A stretch of 37,783 bases of DNA from an uncultured Bacteroidales bacterium (GTDB lineage Bacteria > Bacteroidota > Bacteroidia > Bacteroidales > Bacteroidaceae), in contig CAMAFY010000028.1 in NCBI GenBank assembly GCA_945833885.1, positions 1-37,783 on the forward strand, written 5' to 3'. Position numbers and translations under genes: made by a program. A model generated the notes under the pieces. That model was given only the letters and a program-made list of their open reading frames with translations. It made no database searches and was not told the origin of the DNA. This document shows, one piece after another, positions 15,343-24,065 of this stretch (the stretch's first letter is position 1; each line of letters starts with the position of its first letter).

Positions 15343-15350
15343 TTCCTTTG
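15343..15350 (+). promoter_or_regulatory. possible -7 element of the efflux operon
   Basis: TTCCTTTG, one mismatch from TAnnTTTG, about 105 nt before the tolC-like start. No good -33 box is present, as might be expected if the promoter depends on the AraC activator. Confidence 0.35.
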
Positions 15351-15453
15351 CACCGTAGTCCTGCGGAAAAGGTCCGAATGGCCTCCCCTGTGCTATGCGC
15401 CCCAGACCATCGGAAAGCGGTCGGTCTCCGACAATGTCAAAAACATATTCATC

Positions 15454-16722
15454 ATGAAAAGATTCATATTACAACTCGCATTCCTGCCCATGCTGGCATT
15501 CGGACAGACACTTGAGGAGTGTCAGCAGGCGGCAGAGAGGAACTATCCGCTGATACGGCAGTATGGGTTGATAGAGAGAACCACAGACATCACCGTGGCA
15601 AACATACAGAAAGGATGGTTGCCGCAGGGGTCGGCATCGGCACAGGCAACCTATCAGAGCGACGTTACGGCGTTTCCTGACGAGATCGGGAAGATGTATC
15701 AGCAGATGGGTGTAGCGATGAAAGGCCTTGAAAAGGACCAGTATCGCATGGGAATCGATGTGCAGCAGACGGTGTACGACGGTGGAAACATCAGAAGCCA
15801 AAAGGAGATTGCACGCCGTCAGGGCGAGGTGGAAGCGGCACAGAACGATGTCAAAATATATAATGTGCGCAGGAGAGTCAACGAGATGTACTTCGCGTTG
15901 CTCCTTGTCGACGAGCAGATTAAATTGAATTCCGACCTGCAGCAACTGCTGGTTTCGAACGAGAAGAAACTGGAATCGATGGTGAGGGAGGGTACTGCCG
16001 CGGAGAGCGACCGCCAGAATGTGAAGGCCGAACGCCTGAAGAACGCGCAGCAGATGACGAACCTTCAGTCGCAGCGTACGGCACTCGTCAGGATGCTCTC
16101 CACATTCTGCGGCATCGATATGAAGGAGGCTGTCAGACCGGAAGCGGACGTACTCGACCCCAATGGCGGCAACAACCGTCCCGAGTTGAAGGCCATCGAC
16201 GCGCAACTGCGGCTCGCCGACAGTAGGGAGAAGGCACTTGACGCGGCGTTGAGGCCACGTTTCGGAATCTTTGCCCAAGTTTTTTACGGTTATCCGGGGT
16301 ATAACATGTTCGAAGATATGATGGAACGCAAGTTTTCGTTGAACGCCACCATCGGCGCGCGCCTCACTTGGAACATCGGAAGCCTGTACACGCGCAAGAA
16401 CGACAAGGCGAAAATAAACCTCCAACGCGAGACCGCCTACCTGAACCGCGACAGATTCCTCTTCGACAACAACCTGGAACAGATACAGCAAAACGAGAAA
16501 ATCGAGCGTTTCCGCAAACTTCTGGCCGATGATGACGAAATCATTGCCCTGCGTTCATCCATACGCAAGGCCGCGGAGTCGAGGCTGGAGCATGGCATCA
16601 TCGATGTGAACGACCTCCTGAGCGAGATCAACAATGAGAACGCCGCCCGTGTGCAGCAGAGCATTCACGGGATAGAGATGCTGAAGGAGATTTACGAATT
16701 GAAGTTTATTACCAATCAATAA
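15454..16722 (+). CDS. TolC-family outer-membrane efflux protein
   Basis: A 422-aa outer-membrane channel subunit. Signal peptide MKRFILQLAFLPMLAFG, then the usual TolC start TLEECQQAAERNYPLIRQYG, a long alpha-helical coiled-coil region (about 80-200), a beta segment (MGIDVQQTVYDGGNI), and the second structural repeat from about 250 with MERKFSLNATIGARLTWNIG. A trimer is expected, forming a tunnel across outer membrane and periplasm. It is the first gene of the efflux cluster; the membrane-fusion gene follows after 203 bp containing an inverted-end repeat. Confidence 0.9.
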   Translation: MKRFILQLAFLPMLAFGQTLEECQQAAERNYPLIRQYGLIERTTDITVANIQKGWLPQGSASAQATYQSDVTAFPDEIGKMYQQMGVAMKGLEKDQYRMGIDVQQTVYDGGNIRSQKEIARRQGEVEAAQNDVKIYNVRRRVNEMYFALLLVDEQIKLNSDLQQLLVSNEKKLESMVREGTAAESDRQNVKAERLKNAQQMTNLQSQRTALVRMLSTFCGIDMKEAVRPEADVLDPNGGNNRPELKAIDAQLRLADSREKALDAALRPRFGIFAQVFYGYPGYNMFEDMMERKFSLNATIGARLTWNIGSLYTRKNDKAKINLQRETAYLNRDRFLFDNNLEQIQQNEKIERFRKLLADDDEIIALRSSIRKAAESRLEHGIIDVNDLLSEINNENAARVQQSIHGIEMLKEIYELKFITNQ

Positions 16723-16917
16723 AGGTGGGTTCTATAAATTACCACCATAAGTTTCATTGTTTTTTGTGGGTTACGTTTTTGCCGCCTCATGGTCTTTTCC
16801 CCACCGGAAATCCCACCTCTTTCAGTCGCATGGTATGCGATGATTTGTAAGATGCGGAATCCTCAGTTGCGGAAAGAGGCTTGAAATAAGGTGAAAACTA
16901 ATTTATAGAGCCCACCT
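16723..16917. repeat. MITE-like element with inverted ends between tolC-like and hlyD-like genes
   Basis: The left end reads AGGTGGGTTCTATAAATTA (16723-16741). The right end, on the other strand, reads AGGTGGGCTCTATAAATTA (16917-16899), one mismatch in 19. They bound 195 bp without a gene, starting one base after the tolC-like stop codon and ending 8 bp before the next start codon. No transposase or clear target duplication is seen. The left end can also fold on itself (GGTGG...CCACC, 16724-16746). Confidence 0.6.
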
Positions 16918-16925
16918 GAACGGGT

Positions 16926-17819
16926 ATGAAAAAGATATTGACAATGACAAGTGCGGCGATTCTGCTCGGCGCTTGCGGCAACAAGGCAGAAGAATACGAT
17001 GCTACGGGCGTGTTTGAGGCGACGGAGACCACGGTATGTGCGGAGCAGAGCGGCACGTTGATGGCATTTGGCGTGGAAGAAGGGGATGTTGTGGCGGAAG
17101 GTGCGGAGGTCGGACTCATCGACACCACACAAATATGGCTGAAAATCCAGCAGACGAAGGCAGGCCGCGAGGTTTACAGGAGCCAGAAGCCGGAGATGGA
17201 GAAGCAGATTGCCGCCACGCGCAAGCAGTTGGAGAAGGCAAAGCAGGACCAACAGCGGTATCGCGAACTGGTGGCTGACGGAGCCGCCCCCTCAAAGACC
17301 CTCGACGACGCCACAAATCAGGTGGAAGTGTTGCAGAAACAGTTGGAGGCGCAGATCTCATCACTCTCTGTCAGCACCAACACTTTGAGCCGGCAGATGG
17401 AGACAAGTGACGCTCAGGAGGCGCAGTTGCGCGACCAGTTGCGCAAGTGTCATGTGTGCACGCCCGCAAAAGGTACGGTCATTGAGAAGTACGTCGAGCG
17501 GGGTGAGTATGTCGTTATGGGCAAACCGCTCTTCATGACTGCCGATACGGAGAACATGTACATCCGTGCTTACGTCACCTCGGAGCAGTTGAAGGACATC
17601 AGGATAGGGCAGCAGGCCGTGGTTTTTGCCGATTACGGTGACGGAAAGAGAAAGGAATATCCGGGAAAAGTGACGTGGATTTCCAGCAAATCGGAGTTCA
17701 CACCGAAGACAATCCTTACGGATGACGAGCGGGCATCGCTGGTTTATGCCCTGAAAGTGGCGATAAAGAACGACGGTTTTGTGAAGATGGGCATGTATGG
17801 CGAGGTGAAATTCAAGTGA
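16926..17819 (+). CDS. HlyD-family membrane-fusion lipoprotein
   Basis: A 297-aa periplasmic adaptor with lipobox LLGAC (Cys17). Order of parts: barrel-sandwich (lipoyl-like) half GVFEATETTVCAEQSGTLMA, a coiled-coil hairpin from about 80 to 165 (KQLEKAKQDQQRYRELVADG), the second lipoyl half (TPAKGTVIEKYVERGEYVVM), and a beta barrel (YIRAYVTSEQLKDIRIGQQA). It bridges the ABC-2 permeases and the TolC-like channel. The ATPase gene follows after 27 bp. Confidence 0.9.
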   Translation: MKKILTMTSAAILLGACGNKAEEYDATGVFEATETTVCAEQSGTLMAFGVEEGDVVAEGAEVGLIDTTQIWLKIQQTKAGREVYRSQKPEMEKQIAATRKQLEKAKQDQQRYRELVADGAAPSKTLDDATNQVEVLQKQLEAQISSLSVSTNTLSRQMETSDAQEAQLRDQLRKCHVCTPAKGTVIEKYVERGEYVVMGKPLFMTADTENMYIRAYVTSEQLKDIRIGQQAVVFADYGDGKRKEYPGKVTWISSKSEFTPKTILTDDERASLVYALKVAIKNDGFVKMGMYGEVKFK

Positions 17820-17846
17820 GAACTGCCGTAAAACAGCACGTGGAAA

Positions 17847-19301
17847 ATGATAGAGGTCAGCAACATATCCAAAACCTATGGCAAGGTGAGAGCCCTGAAC
17901 GATGTGTCGATGTCCGTCGCGAAGGGCGAGATCTTCGGACTTGTCGGTCCCGACGGCGCCGGTAAGACCACGCTTTTCAGGATTCTCTGCACCCTTTTGC
18001 TGCCCGATGAGGGCGTGGCAAGGGTGGAAGGCTTCGATGTGGTCCGGCAAATGAAGGAGATTCGGCGGCGTGTGGGATACATGCCCGGCCGTTTTTCACT
18101 CTATCAGGACCTCACCGTGGAGGAGAACCTCAAATTTTTCGCCACACTTTTCGGGACAACCATGGCCGAAGGTTATGACAGCATCAAAGCCATTTACAGC
18201 CAAATCGAACGTTTTAAGGACCGTAAGGCGGGGGCTTTGTCGGGAGGAATGAAGCAGAAACTGGCGTTGTCGTGTGCCCTGGTGCACCAACCCAGCGTGC
18301 TTTTCCTTGACGAACCCACCACAGGAGTGGACCCTGTGAGCCGCAAAGAGTTCTGGGAGATGCTCGCCATGCTGAGGCAACGCGGCATAACCATCGTGGT
18401 CTCCACCCCCTATATTGACGAGGTTCGGCAGTGCGACCGCGTGGCATTCCTGCACGAAGGTGAGGTGAAGGGCATTGACCGTCCGGACGTTATTCTGGAA
18501 AGGTTCCGCGATATCTTCAACCCTCCGGGCATCCGGCGTGAGCATGTTGCCGTGGCTGGGGCGGAGGACAACGTCATTGAGGTGTCGCATCTGGTGAAGG
18601 CCTTCGGGACGTTCCACGCTGTCGATGACATCAGTTTCAAGGTTCGCCGTGGGGAAATCTTCGGTTTCCTGGGAGCCAACGGCGCGGGCAAGACGACCGC
18701 CATGCACATCCTTACCGGACTGAACCAGCCCACAGCCGGCACAGGTACCGTGGCAGGCTTCGATATCCGCACGGAACATGAGCAGATCAAGAAGCGCATC
18801 GGATACATGAGTCAGAAGTTTTCGCTCTATGAAGACCTGACAGTGGCGGAAAACATCCGTCTTTTCGGCGGCATCTACGGTATGTCGGATGCGGAAATCG
18901 CCTCCAAGCGCGACGCGATGTTGGAAAAACTGCACTTTACGGAACACAGAAACGACCTCGTAGGTTCGCTCCCCCTCGGCTGGAAGCAGAAACTCGCCTT
19001 CTCCGTCGCCATCTTTCACGAGCCCGCCATCGTGTTCCTCGACGAGCCGACGGGCGGTGTCGACCCCGCCACACGCCGCCAGTTTTGGGAACTTATATAC
19101 GATGCCGCAGGGCAGGGCATCACGGTTTTCGTGACCACCCACTATATGGACGAGGCGGAATACTGCGACCGCATAAGCATAATGGTTGACGGCAAGATCA
19201 GTGACATGGGAACTCCGGAAGAACTGAAACGGCGTTTGAACCAGCCCGATATGGACCATGTGTTCACCTATCTCGCACGAAAAGCAAAAAGAGGAGACTA
19301 A
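17847..19301 (+). CDS. ABC transporter ATPase with two fused nucleotide-binding domains (YbhF-like)
   Basis: A 484-aa fusion of two ATPase domains that powers the two ABC-2 permeases downstream. Domain 1 has Walker A GPDGAGKTT, signature LSGGMKQKLAL and Walker B VLFLDEPTTGVDP. Domain 2 (from about residue 245) has Walker A GANGAGKTT, the altered signature LPLGWKQKLAF, and Walker B IVFLDEPTGGVDP. The LPLGW form replaces LSGG; similar changes are known in YbhF-type proteins. Domain 1 also has STPYIDE where the switch His is usual (compare TTHYMDE in domain 2), so the two sites are probably not equivalent. It ends 4 bp before the permease gene. Confidence 0.93.
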   Translation: MIEVSNISKTYGKVRALNDVSMSVAKGEIFGLVGPDGAGKTTLFRILCTLLLPDEGVARVEGFDVVRQMKEIRRRVGYMPGRFSLYQDLTVEENLKFFATLFGTTMAEGYDSIKAIYSQIERFKDRKAGALSGGMKQKLALSCALVHQPSVLFLDEPTTGVDPVSRKEFWEMLAMLRQRGITIVVSTPYIDEVRQCDRVAFLHEGEVKGIDRPDVILERFRDIFNPPGIRREHVAVAGAEDNVIEVSHLVKAFGTFHAVDDISFKVRRGEIFGFLGANGAGKTTAMHILTGLNQPTAGTGTVAGFDIRTEHEQIKKRIGYMSQKFSLYEDLTVAENIRLFGGIYGMSDAEIASKRDAMLEKLHFTEHRNDLVGSLPLGWKQKLAFSVAIFHEPAIVFLDEPTGGVDPATRRQFWELIYDAAGQGITVFVTTHYMDEAEYCDRISIMVDGKISDMGTPEELKRRLNQPDMDHVFTYLARKAKRGD

Positions 19302-19305
19302 ACTT

Positions 19306-20361
19306 ATGAGAGAGTTTATATCGTTTGTCATCAAGGAATCGCACCATATTCTGCGCGACAGGCGCACAATGCTCATCCTTTTCGGCATGCCGGTGGTGCT
19401 GATGCTGCTGTTCGGCTTCGCCATCACGACGGATGTGAGGAATGTGCGCACCGTTGTCGTCACCTCGCAGATGAACTTGCAGACACAGAACGTGGTGGAA
19501 CGCCTTGCCCAGTCGGAGTATTTCGACATCACGGCTACCGTGTCCACACCCCAGGATGCCGAACGGATGATGCACGACCAGAAGGCAGATCTGGCAATAG
19601 TCTTTGCACAGGACTTCGCTTCGAAGCGTTCCGGCATACAGTTCATTGTGGACGGTGCCGACCCTAATATGGCACAACAGTGGGCAAACTACGCCACAAA
19701 CGTCATTGCCGACCCGAAAGGAGGAAACGTGAATCTGAAGATGCTCTACAATCCGCAGATGCGTTCGGCCTACAACTTCGTACCTGCCATCCTGGGTATG
19801 CTGCTCATGCTCGTCTGCGCCATGATGACCTCCATATCCATTGTCCGCGAAAAGGAGCGTGGTACCATGGAGGTGCTGCTGGTGTCACCCGTAAAACCGC
19901 TGCTCATCATCATCGCCAAGGTGGTGCCGTATCTTGTGCTTGCCTTTGCCATCCTCACCACCATCCTGCTGATGGCCCGTTACGTTCTCGATGTCCCTTT
20001 GGCGGGAAGCATCGTTTGGATATATGTTGTCTCCACAATATACATCATTCTCGCACTCTCCTTAGGCCTGTTGATCTCCAATATCGCCACAACGCAGATA
20101 ATGGCGCTCCTGATGTCGGCGATGGTTCTGTTGGTTCCTATTGTGATGCTTTCCGGTATGATGTTCCCGATAGAGTCGATGCCGCAGATATTGCAATGGA
20201 TATCAGCGGTCGTTCCTCCGCGTTACTACATCCAGGCCATGCGTAAACTGATGGTCATGGGCGTGAGTGTCGGGGATGTGGTTGAGGAGATTGTTATCCT
20301 CGCCTCCATGACATTCCTTTTCCTTTCCGTCTCGCTTGCCATGTTCAAGAAACGTCTGTGA
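19306..20361 (+). CDS. ABC-2 type permease (YbhS/YbhR-like), first subunit
   Basis: A 351-aa inner-membrane subunit. One N-terminal membrane segment (MLILFGMPVVLMLLFGFAIT), a periplasmic domain of about 140 residues (DVRNVRTVVVTSQMNLQTQN onward), then five membrane segments beginning FVPAILGMLLMLVCAMMTSI. The family motif REKERGTMEVLLVSPVKP lies between the first two of these. The ATG at 19306 follows GAGGAG, one of the few Shine-Dalgarno-like sites in the window, and is preferred over 19258, which overlaps the ATPase gene. Partner of the permease at 20590. Confidence 0.9.
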   Translation: MREFISFVIKESHHILRDRRTMLILFGMPVVLMLLFGFAITTDVRNVRTVVVTSQMNLQTQNVVERLAQSEYFDITATVSTPQDAERMMHDQKADLAIVFAQDFASKRSGIQFIVDGADPNMAQQWANYATNVIADPKGGNVNLKMLYNPQMRSAYNFVPAILGMLLMLVCAMMTSISIVREKERGTMEVLLVSPVKPLLIIIAKVVPYLVLAFAILTTILLMARYVLDVPLAGSIVWIYVVSTIYIILALSLGLLISNIATTQIMALLMSAMVLLVPIVMLSGMMFPIESMPQILQWISAVVPPRYYIQAMRKLMVMGVSVGDVVEEIVILASMTFLFLSVSLAMFKKRL

Positions 20362-20424
20362 GGGAAAAATACCACCATACGGATGCCCGGCGGCGGAATG
20401 CCGGACCTCAACTGGCGGGAATTT

Positions 20425-20472
20425 GTTCCGGAACCTGCAGAAATCGTTCCGGAACCTGCAAGAAATTGTTCC
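20425..20472. repeat. 21/22-bp repeat with GTTCCGGAAC palindrome
   Basis: GTTCC starts at 20425, 20446 and 20468. The first two copies read GTTCCGGAACCTGCA followed by GAAAT; the third is cut short to GTTCCCC. It lies in the 228-bp gap between the two permease genes; the rest of that gap shows no clear promoter. Confidence 0.75.
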
Positions 20473-20589
20473 CCAAATGTCCGCAGCCTCCGCCTCCCCT
20501 AACGGCAATGCCGGTGGGGTGATGGCACAGTTCTAATAACAAGGATTGGAAATGTCGTTTTAATTTAGTTCAATTTTGATAGAAAAAGT

Positions 20590-21672
20590 ATGTTGCGACA
20601 TCTCATACAGAAGGAATTCCTGCAGATACGACGCAACGCGTTCCTGCCACGTCTCATCGTCGTTTTTCCCATCATGATGATGTGTGTCATGCCGTGGGTG
20701 ATGAACCAGGAGGTGAAGAACGTCAGCGTCGACGTCGTTGACCACGACCGTTCCACGCTCTCGCGCCAACTTGTGCAGCGTGTGGAAGCAAGCAATTATT
20801 TCGTTTTCAACGGACAGAAGCCCACATACGAGGCGGCTTTGAAGGATATTGAGCGGATGGATGCCGACATCGTGCTGGTGATTCCGCAGGATTTCAGCCG
20901 CGACCTCACCCTCGGACGTCAGCCGCAGGTGCTCGTCGCCGCCAATGCCGTCAACGGCACAAAGGGCTCAATCGGAGGGGCTTACCTGTCGCAGATTGTG
21001 ACATCCCACGTGAATCCGTCGGTGGAAGCCCTGCAATCGAAGGTCTCGACCCTGTTCCTTTACAATAAACATCTGAACTATAAGGTGTTTATGATTCCGG
21101 CTTTGTTCGCCATGGTCATGATGTTGATGTGCGGTTTCCTGCCGACGTTGAACATTGTGGCGGAGAAGGAGGCTGGAACCATTGAACAGATCAACGTGAC
21201 GCCTGTGCCGAAATGGGCGTTCATCCTTGCCAAACTCATCCCTTATTGGACGATTGCCCTATTTGTCATTGTGGTTTGCCTCCTCCTCTCGTGGCTTATC
21301 TACGGCATCACCTGTCAGGGGCCGGTGTATCTCGTCTTTGTCCTGGCAATGGTGCTGGCGCTTTTTTGGAGTTCTTTCGGACTTATCGTGTCCAATTATA
21401 GCGATACGATGCAGCAGGCCGTCTTCGTCATGTGGTTTTTCGTGGTATGTATGCTGTTGTTGAGCGGATTGTTTACACCGACACGCTCCATGCCCCACCT
21501 CGCATACCTCACCACTTACGTGAATCCGATGCACTATTTCATCGATGCCATCCGTACCGTTTTTGTCCGTGGTGGGGATTTCCGGAGCATCGTCCACCAG
21601 GTTTGTGCCCTTTCTGCCATCGCTTCCGTCATGATGGTCTGGGCCATAAGCAGTTACAGGAAGAACCATTAG
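20590..21672 (+). CDS. ABC-2 type permease (YbhS/YbhR-like), second subunit
   Basis: A 360-aa inner-membrane subunit with the same plan as the preceding gene: N-terminal membrane segment (LIVVFPIMMMCVMPWVMN), periplasmic domain (VKNVSVDVVDHDRSTLSRQL), then five membrane helices from FMIPALFAMVMMLMCGFLP, with the motif EKEAGTIEQINVTPVPKW. The two permeases probably form a heterodimer with the double ATPase, feeding the HlyD- and TolC-like proteins for export of a drug-like or lipophilic compound. The substrate cannot be inferred. Confidence 0.9.
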   Translation: MLRHLIQKEFLQIRRNAFLPRLIVVFPIMMMCVMPWVMNQEVKNVSVDVVDHDRSTLSRQLVQRVEASNYFVFNGQKPTYEAALKDIERMDADIVLVIPQDFSRDLTLGRQPQVLVAANAVNGTKGSIGGAYLSQIVTSHVNPSVEALQSKVSTLFLYNKHLNYKVFMIPALFAMVMMLMCGFLPTLNIVAEKEAGTIEQINVTPVPKWAFILAKLIPYWTIALFVIVVCLLLSWLIYGITCQGPVYLVFVLAMVLALFWSSFGLIVSNYSDTMQQAVFVMWFFVVCMLLLSGLFTPTRSMPHLAYLTTYVNPMHYFIDAIRTVFVRGGDFRSIVHQVCALSAIASVMMVWAISSYRKNH

Positions 21673-21742
21673 GGCGGATTCCTGCACGAAACATTCCCCC
21701 GAATGCCCTGAACGAGGCGGTGCGGGACGGATAGCCCTTGCT

Positions 21743-21835
21743 GAAAAATCCATAGCCGTACCGTAGACATTCCTTTATCCCGGACGCAATGCCTGTCGAA
21801 AGGAGGGATGTCTGCGGAGCGGTTATGGATTTTTC
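21743..21835. terminator. long imperfect hairpin after the efflux operon
   Basis: GAAAAATCCATA (21743-21754) pairs with TATGGATTTTTC (21824-21835); the arms continue with CCG/CGG and AGACAT/ATGTCT. The 93-bp structure starts 70 bp after the last permease stop codon. Its outer stem supplies an A tract and a T tract, so it could end transcription on either strand. Confidence 0.65.
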
Positions 21836-21870
21836 GCGTATGTCAGGGGGCGGACGAGCCGGAAATAGAG

Positions 21871-21930
21871 AAAAACGTAACCTGAGTACTTACCATAGGA
21901 CTTTGCGGTGGTAATTTATAGCCCCACCTT
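21871..21930 (-). repeat. efflux-locus inverted-end repeat, end copy
   Basis: On the minus strand it reads AAGGTGGGGCTATAAATTAC, CACC, and 25 nt further GGTTACGTTTTT (21882-21871). The copy after the tolC-like gene has GGTGGGTTCTATAAATTACC and then GGTTACGTTTTT at 16769-16780. So about 60 bp of the element are shared, in opposite orientation. Confidence 0.65.
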
Positions 21931-22077
21931 AAGTATTCAAACGGTACGGAAACAACCCGCATTTAGAACGGGAAAAAACGATTTTTTTCGGGTAATATAC
22001 GAGAAAAAAGCCATATTGCAGACGGGAAAATGATGGAGTTTTCCGATAAAAGCGTGTGTAAATATTGAAAATTTTGT

Positions 22078-22085
22078 TAATTTTG
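22078..22085 (+). promoter_or_regulatory. -7 element of the dicarboxylate transporter gene
   Basis: TAATTTTG matches TAnnTTTG, about 137 nt before the ATG at 22222. The -33 box at the expected distance is poor (TGTG). Confidence 0.45.
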
Positions 22086-22221
22086 CCCCCAGTTTTTTCG
22101 GCATTCAAATACCATTAAAACAGAAAAGATTTGCGGAGAAGATTTGCGGATTCCGTCCGAAGACCTGGCAAAGAAACCCTTTCCACATTATAAACCTCAA
22201 ACAAAACCCCTGAAAATTACC

Positions 22222-23598
22222 ATGGAAATTTTAATGATTGTTGAATTATTAGTCGTTTTGCTTGCTCTTTATATCGGTTCGCGTTATGGCAGTCTGGCCT
22301 TGGGTGCCATATCGGGAATTGGATTGGCCATCCTCGTCTTCGGTTTCCAGATGAAGCCGGGTACGCCTCCGACCGACGTGATCTACATCATCATCGCCGC
22401 CATCACCTGTGCCGGTATGCTCCAAGCCTCGGGCGGTATGGACTGGATGATTCAACTTGCCGAGAAACTGTTGCGGCGTAATCCGAACTCCATCACGTTC
22501 CTCGCTCCCCTCTGCACGTTTTTCCTTACGGTAATGGTGGGTACGGGACATGTGGTATATACGTTGATGCCCATCATTTGTGACATTGCATTGAAGAAGG
22601 GCATCCGCCCCGAGCGTCCCTGTGGCGTGGCAAGTATCGCCTCGCAGTTGGGAATCACCTGCTCACCCATTGCCGCCGCGGTGGCATCCTTTGTGGTCAT
22701 CTCCTCCAATTACGGTTACGAGGTGACCAACCTGCAGGTGATTGCCGTCACCCTTCCGGCGACGCTCATCGGACTGATGTGCGCTTCGGTGTTAAGTTAC
22801 AAACGTGGTCTTGACCTTGACAAGGATTCCGCCTTCCAGGCACGCTGTGCCAACCCCGAGACCTACAAATATATGTATGGCAATACCGCCACGCTGCTCG
22901 ACAAGGAGGTGTCGAAAGAGGCGAAACTCTCCGTTTTCATCTTCCTCGGTGCCTTGGGAGTCATCGTCCTTTTCTCGCTTTGTCAGATCTTCGGTTGCGA
23001 CATCCGGCCCTTGTTTGCGACGGGAGCGGTGGATGCCGACGGAAATCCTGTGGTGAAACCTTTGGCGATGAACCTCATCATTCAGATTGTGATGCTGACG
23101 GCAGCGGCACTTATGACCATCTTTGCAAAAGCCCAGCCCAAAAAGGCGATAAGCGGCTCCGTATGGCAGTCGGGTATGGTGGCCGTTGTGGCGATATACG
23201 GCATCGCATGGTTGGCGGACACCTATTTCAGCAACTATATGGAGGAGATGAAAGCCGGTCTCGGAGGCATCGTCGCTTCCTATCCCTGGGCGATAGCCTT
23301 CGCTTTCTTTGCCGTCTCGATTCTCATCAATTCGCAGGGAGCGGTGGTCGTTTCGATGCTTCCTTTGGCATATTCTCTGGGAATTCCCGGACCCGTCCTC
23401 CTCGGAGTGTTGCCAAGTGTCTACGGATATTTCTTCATTCCCAACTATCCCTCCGATATTGCAACGGTGAATTTCGACCGGTCGGGAACGACGGTAATCG
23501 GCAAATACCTGCTCAACCACTCGTTCATGATGCCCGGATTGGTTAGTATCACCATCTCCACTATCGTAAGTTACCTCATCACGATGCTGTTCTTTTGA
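22222..23598 (+). CDS. anaerobic C4-dicarboxylate transporter, Dcu family
   Basis: A 458-aa inner-membrane carrier with about ten to twelve hydrophobic segments, close to the usual DcuA/DcuB length. Family motifs include the start VELLVVLLALYIGSRYGSLA, GTGHVVYTLMPIICDIALKK, RPERPCGVASIASQLGITCS and, near the end, FFIPNYPSDIATVNFDRSGT. Such carriers exchange fumarate, malate or aspartate for succinate in anaerobic fumarate respiration, consistent with a succinate-producing Bacteroidales. The ATG at 22222 is chosen; the frame could extend to a TTG at 22144, but the added residues are polar and lie before the first membrane helix. DcuA and DcuB cannot be told apart here. Confidence 0.92.
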   Translation: MEILMIVELLVVLLALYIGSRYGSLALGAISGIGLAILVFGFQMKPGTPPTDVIYIIIAAITCAGMLQASGGMDWMIQLAEKLLRRNPNSITFLAPLCTFFLTVMVGTGHVVYTLMPIICDIALKKGIRPERPCGVASIASQLGITCSPIAAAVASFVVISSNYGYEVTNLQVIAVTLPATLIGLMCASVLSYKRGLDLDKDSAFQARCANPETYKYMYGNTATLLDKEVSKEAKLSVFIFLGALGVIVLFSLCQIFGCDIRPLFATGAVDADGNPVVKPLAMNLIIQIVMLTAAALMTIFAKAQPKKAISGSVWQSGMVAVVAIYGIAWLADTYFSNYMEEMKAGLGGIVASYPWAIAFAFFAVSILINSQGAVVVSMLPLAYSLGIPGPVLLGVLPSVYGYFFIPNYPSDIATVNFDRSGTTVIGKYLLNHSFMMPGLVSITISTIVSYLITMLFF

Positions 23599-23991
23599 GA
23601 AATACTCATAGATCAAAATCGAATGTTTGTATGAGTGAGATTTAGTTGTATGCGTAAATACTTCTAAGTTTGTTTACTGCTTTCGGATGCCTGATGGCTG
23701 GAGCGCGAGGACCTCGTCAGGGCGTTAGTTTTTATCCGGTGAGTCGGATGGATGTGCCTGTTGCCCGGGTATGTTTTGCTGAGGCTTTTGTATTCCGGAT
23801 GGGGATTGAGTCTACTTGCCCGATATCCGTTCCGCGATTCTCTGCCCGGAAGGCGGTGCCCATGTGAAGCGTATGTGACTTCTGGACAGTTCTTGCTCGT
23901 CCAAATCTTAACGTACACCGATAAATTCCTTTGACCTTTCCGTGTCGGCAGATAGAAAAACCGCTCTCGCGGAGTGTCATTTTGCAAAATC

Positions 23992-24035
23992 TTACCGAAT
24001 GATGAATGGAAAATTACCGAATTGTGAGGGATTTT
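23992..24035. repeat. 22-bp direct repeat, two units
   Basis: TTACCGAATGATGAATGG starts at 23992 and TTACCGAATTGTGAGGG at 24014, exactly 22 bp apart. ATTTTGCAAAAT, a perfect palindrome, precedes it at 23979-23990, and ATTTTGCAAT recurs at 24031. Confidence 0.6.
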
Positions 24036-24065
24036 GCAATGGTTTTCCGTGATGATTTCCCGGTT

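Larger units (their letters stand above)
21673..22221. other. spacer downstream of the efflux operon
   Basis: 549 bp with no supported gene. It contains a long hairpin (21743-21835), an inverted-end repeat (21871-21930) and a -7-like element (22078-22085) for the transporter gene. Confidence 0.6.

Noticed and set aside
16723..16917. An insertion sequence between the tolC-like and hlyD-like genes.
   Set aside because: There is no transposase frame and no clear target-site duplication, so only a MITE-like label is justified.
18096..19646. A 516-residue minus-strand frame opposite the ABC ATPase gene.
   Set aside because: The plus strand encodes an unmistakable double ATPase; the antisense frame has no recognisable domain.
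23664..23987. Two overlapping minus-strand frames after the transporter gene.
   Set aside because: No motif, no start context, and both frames plus one on the plus strand are open; the segment is better treated as non-coding until tested.
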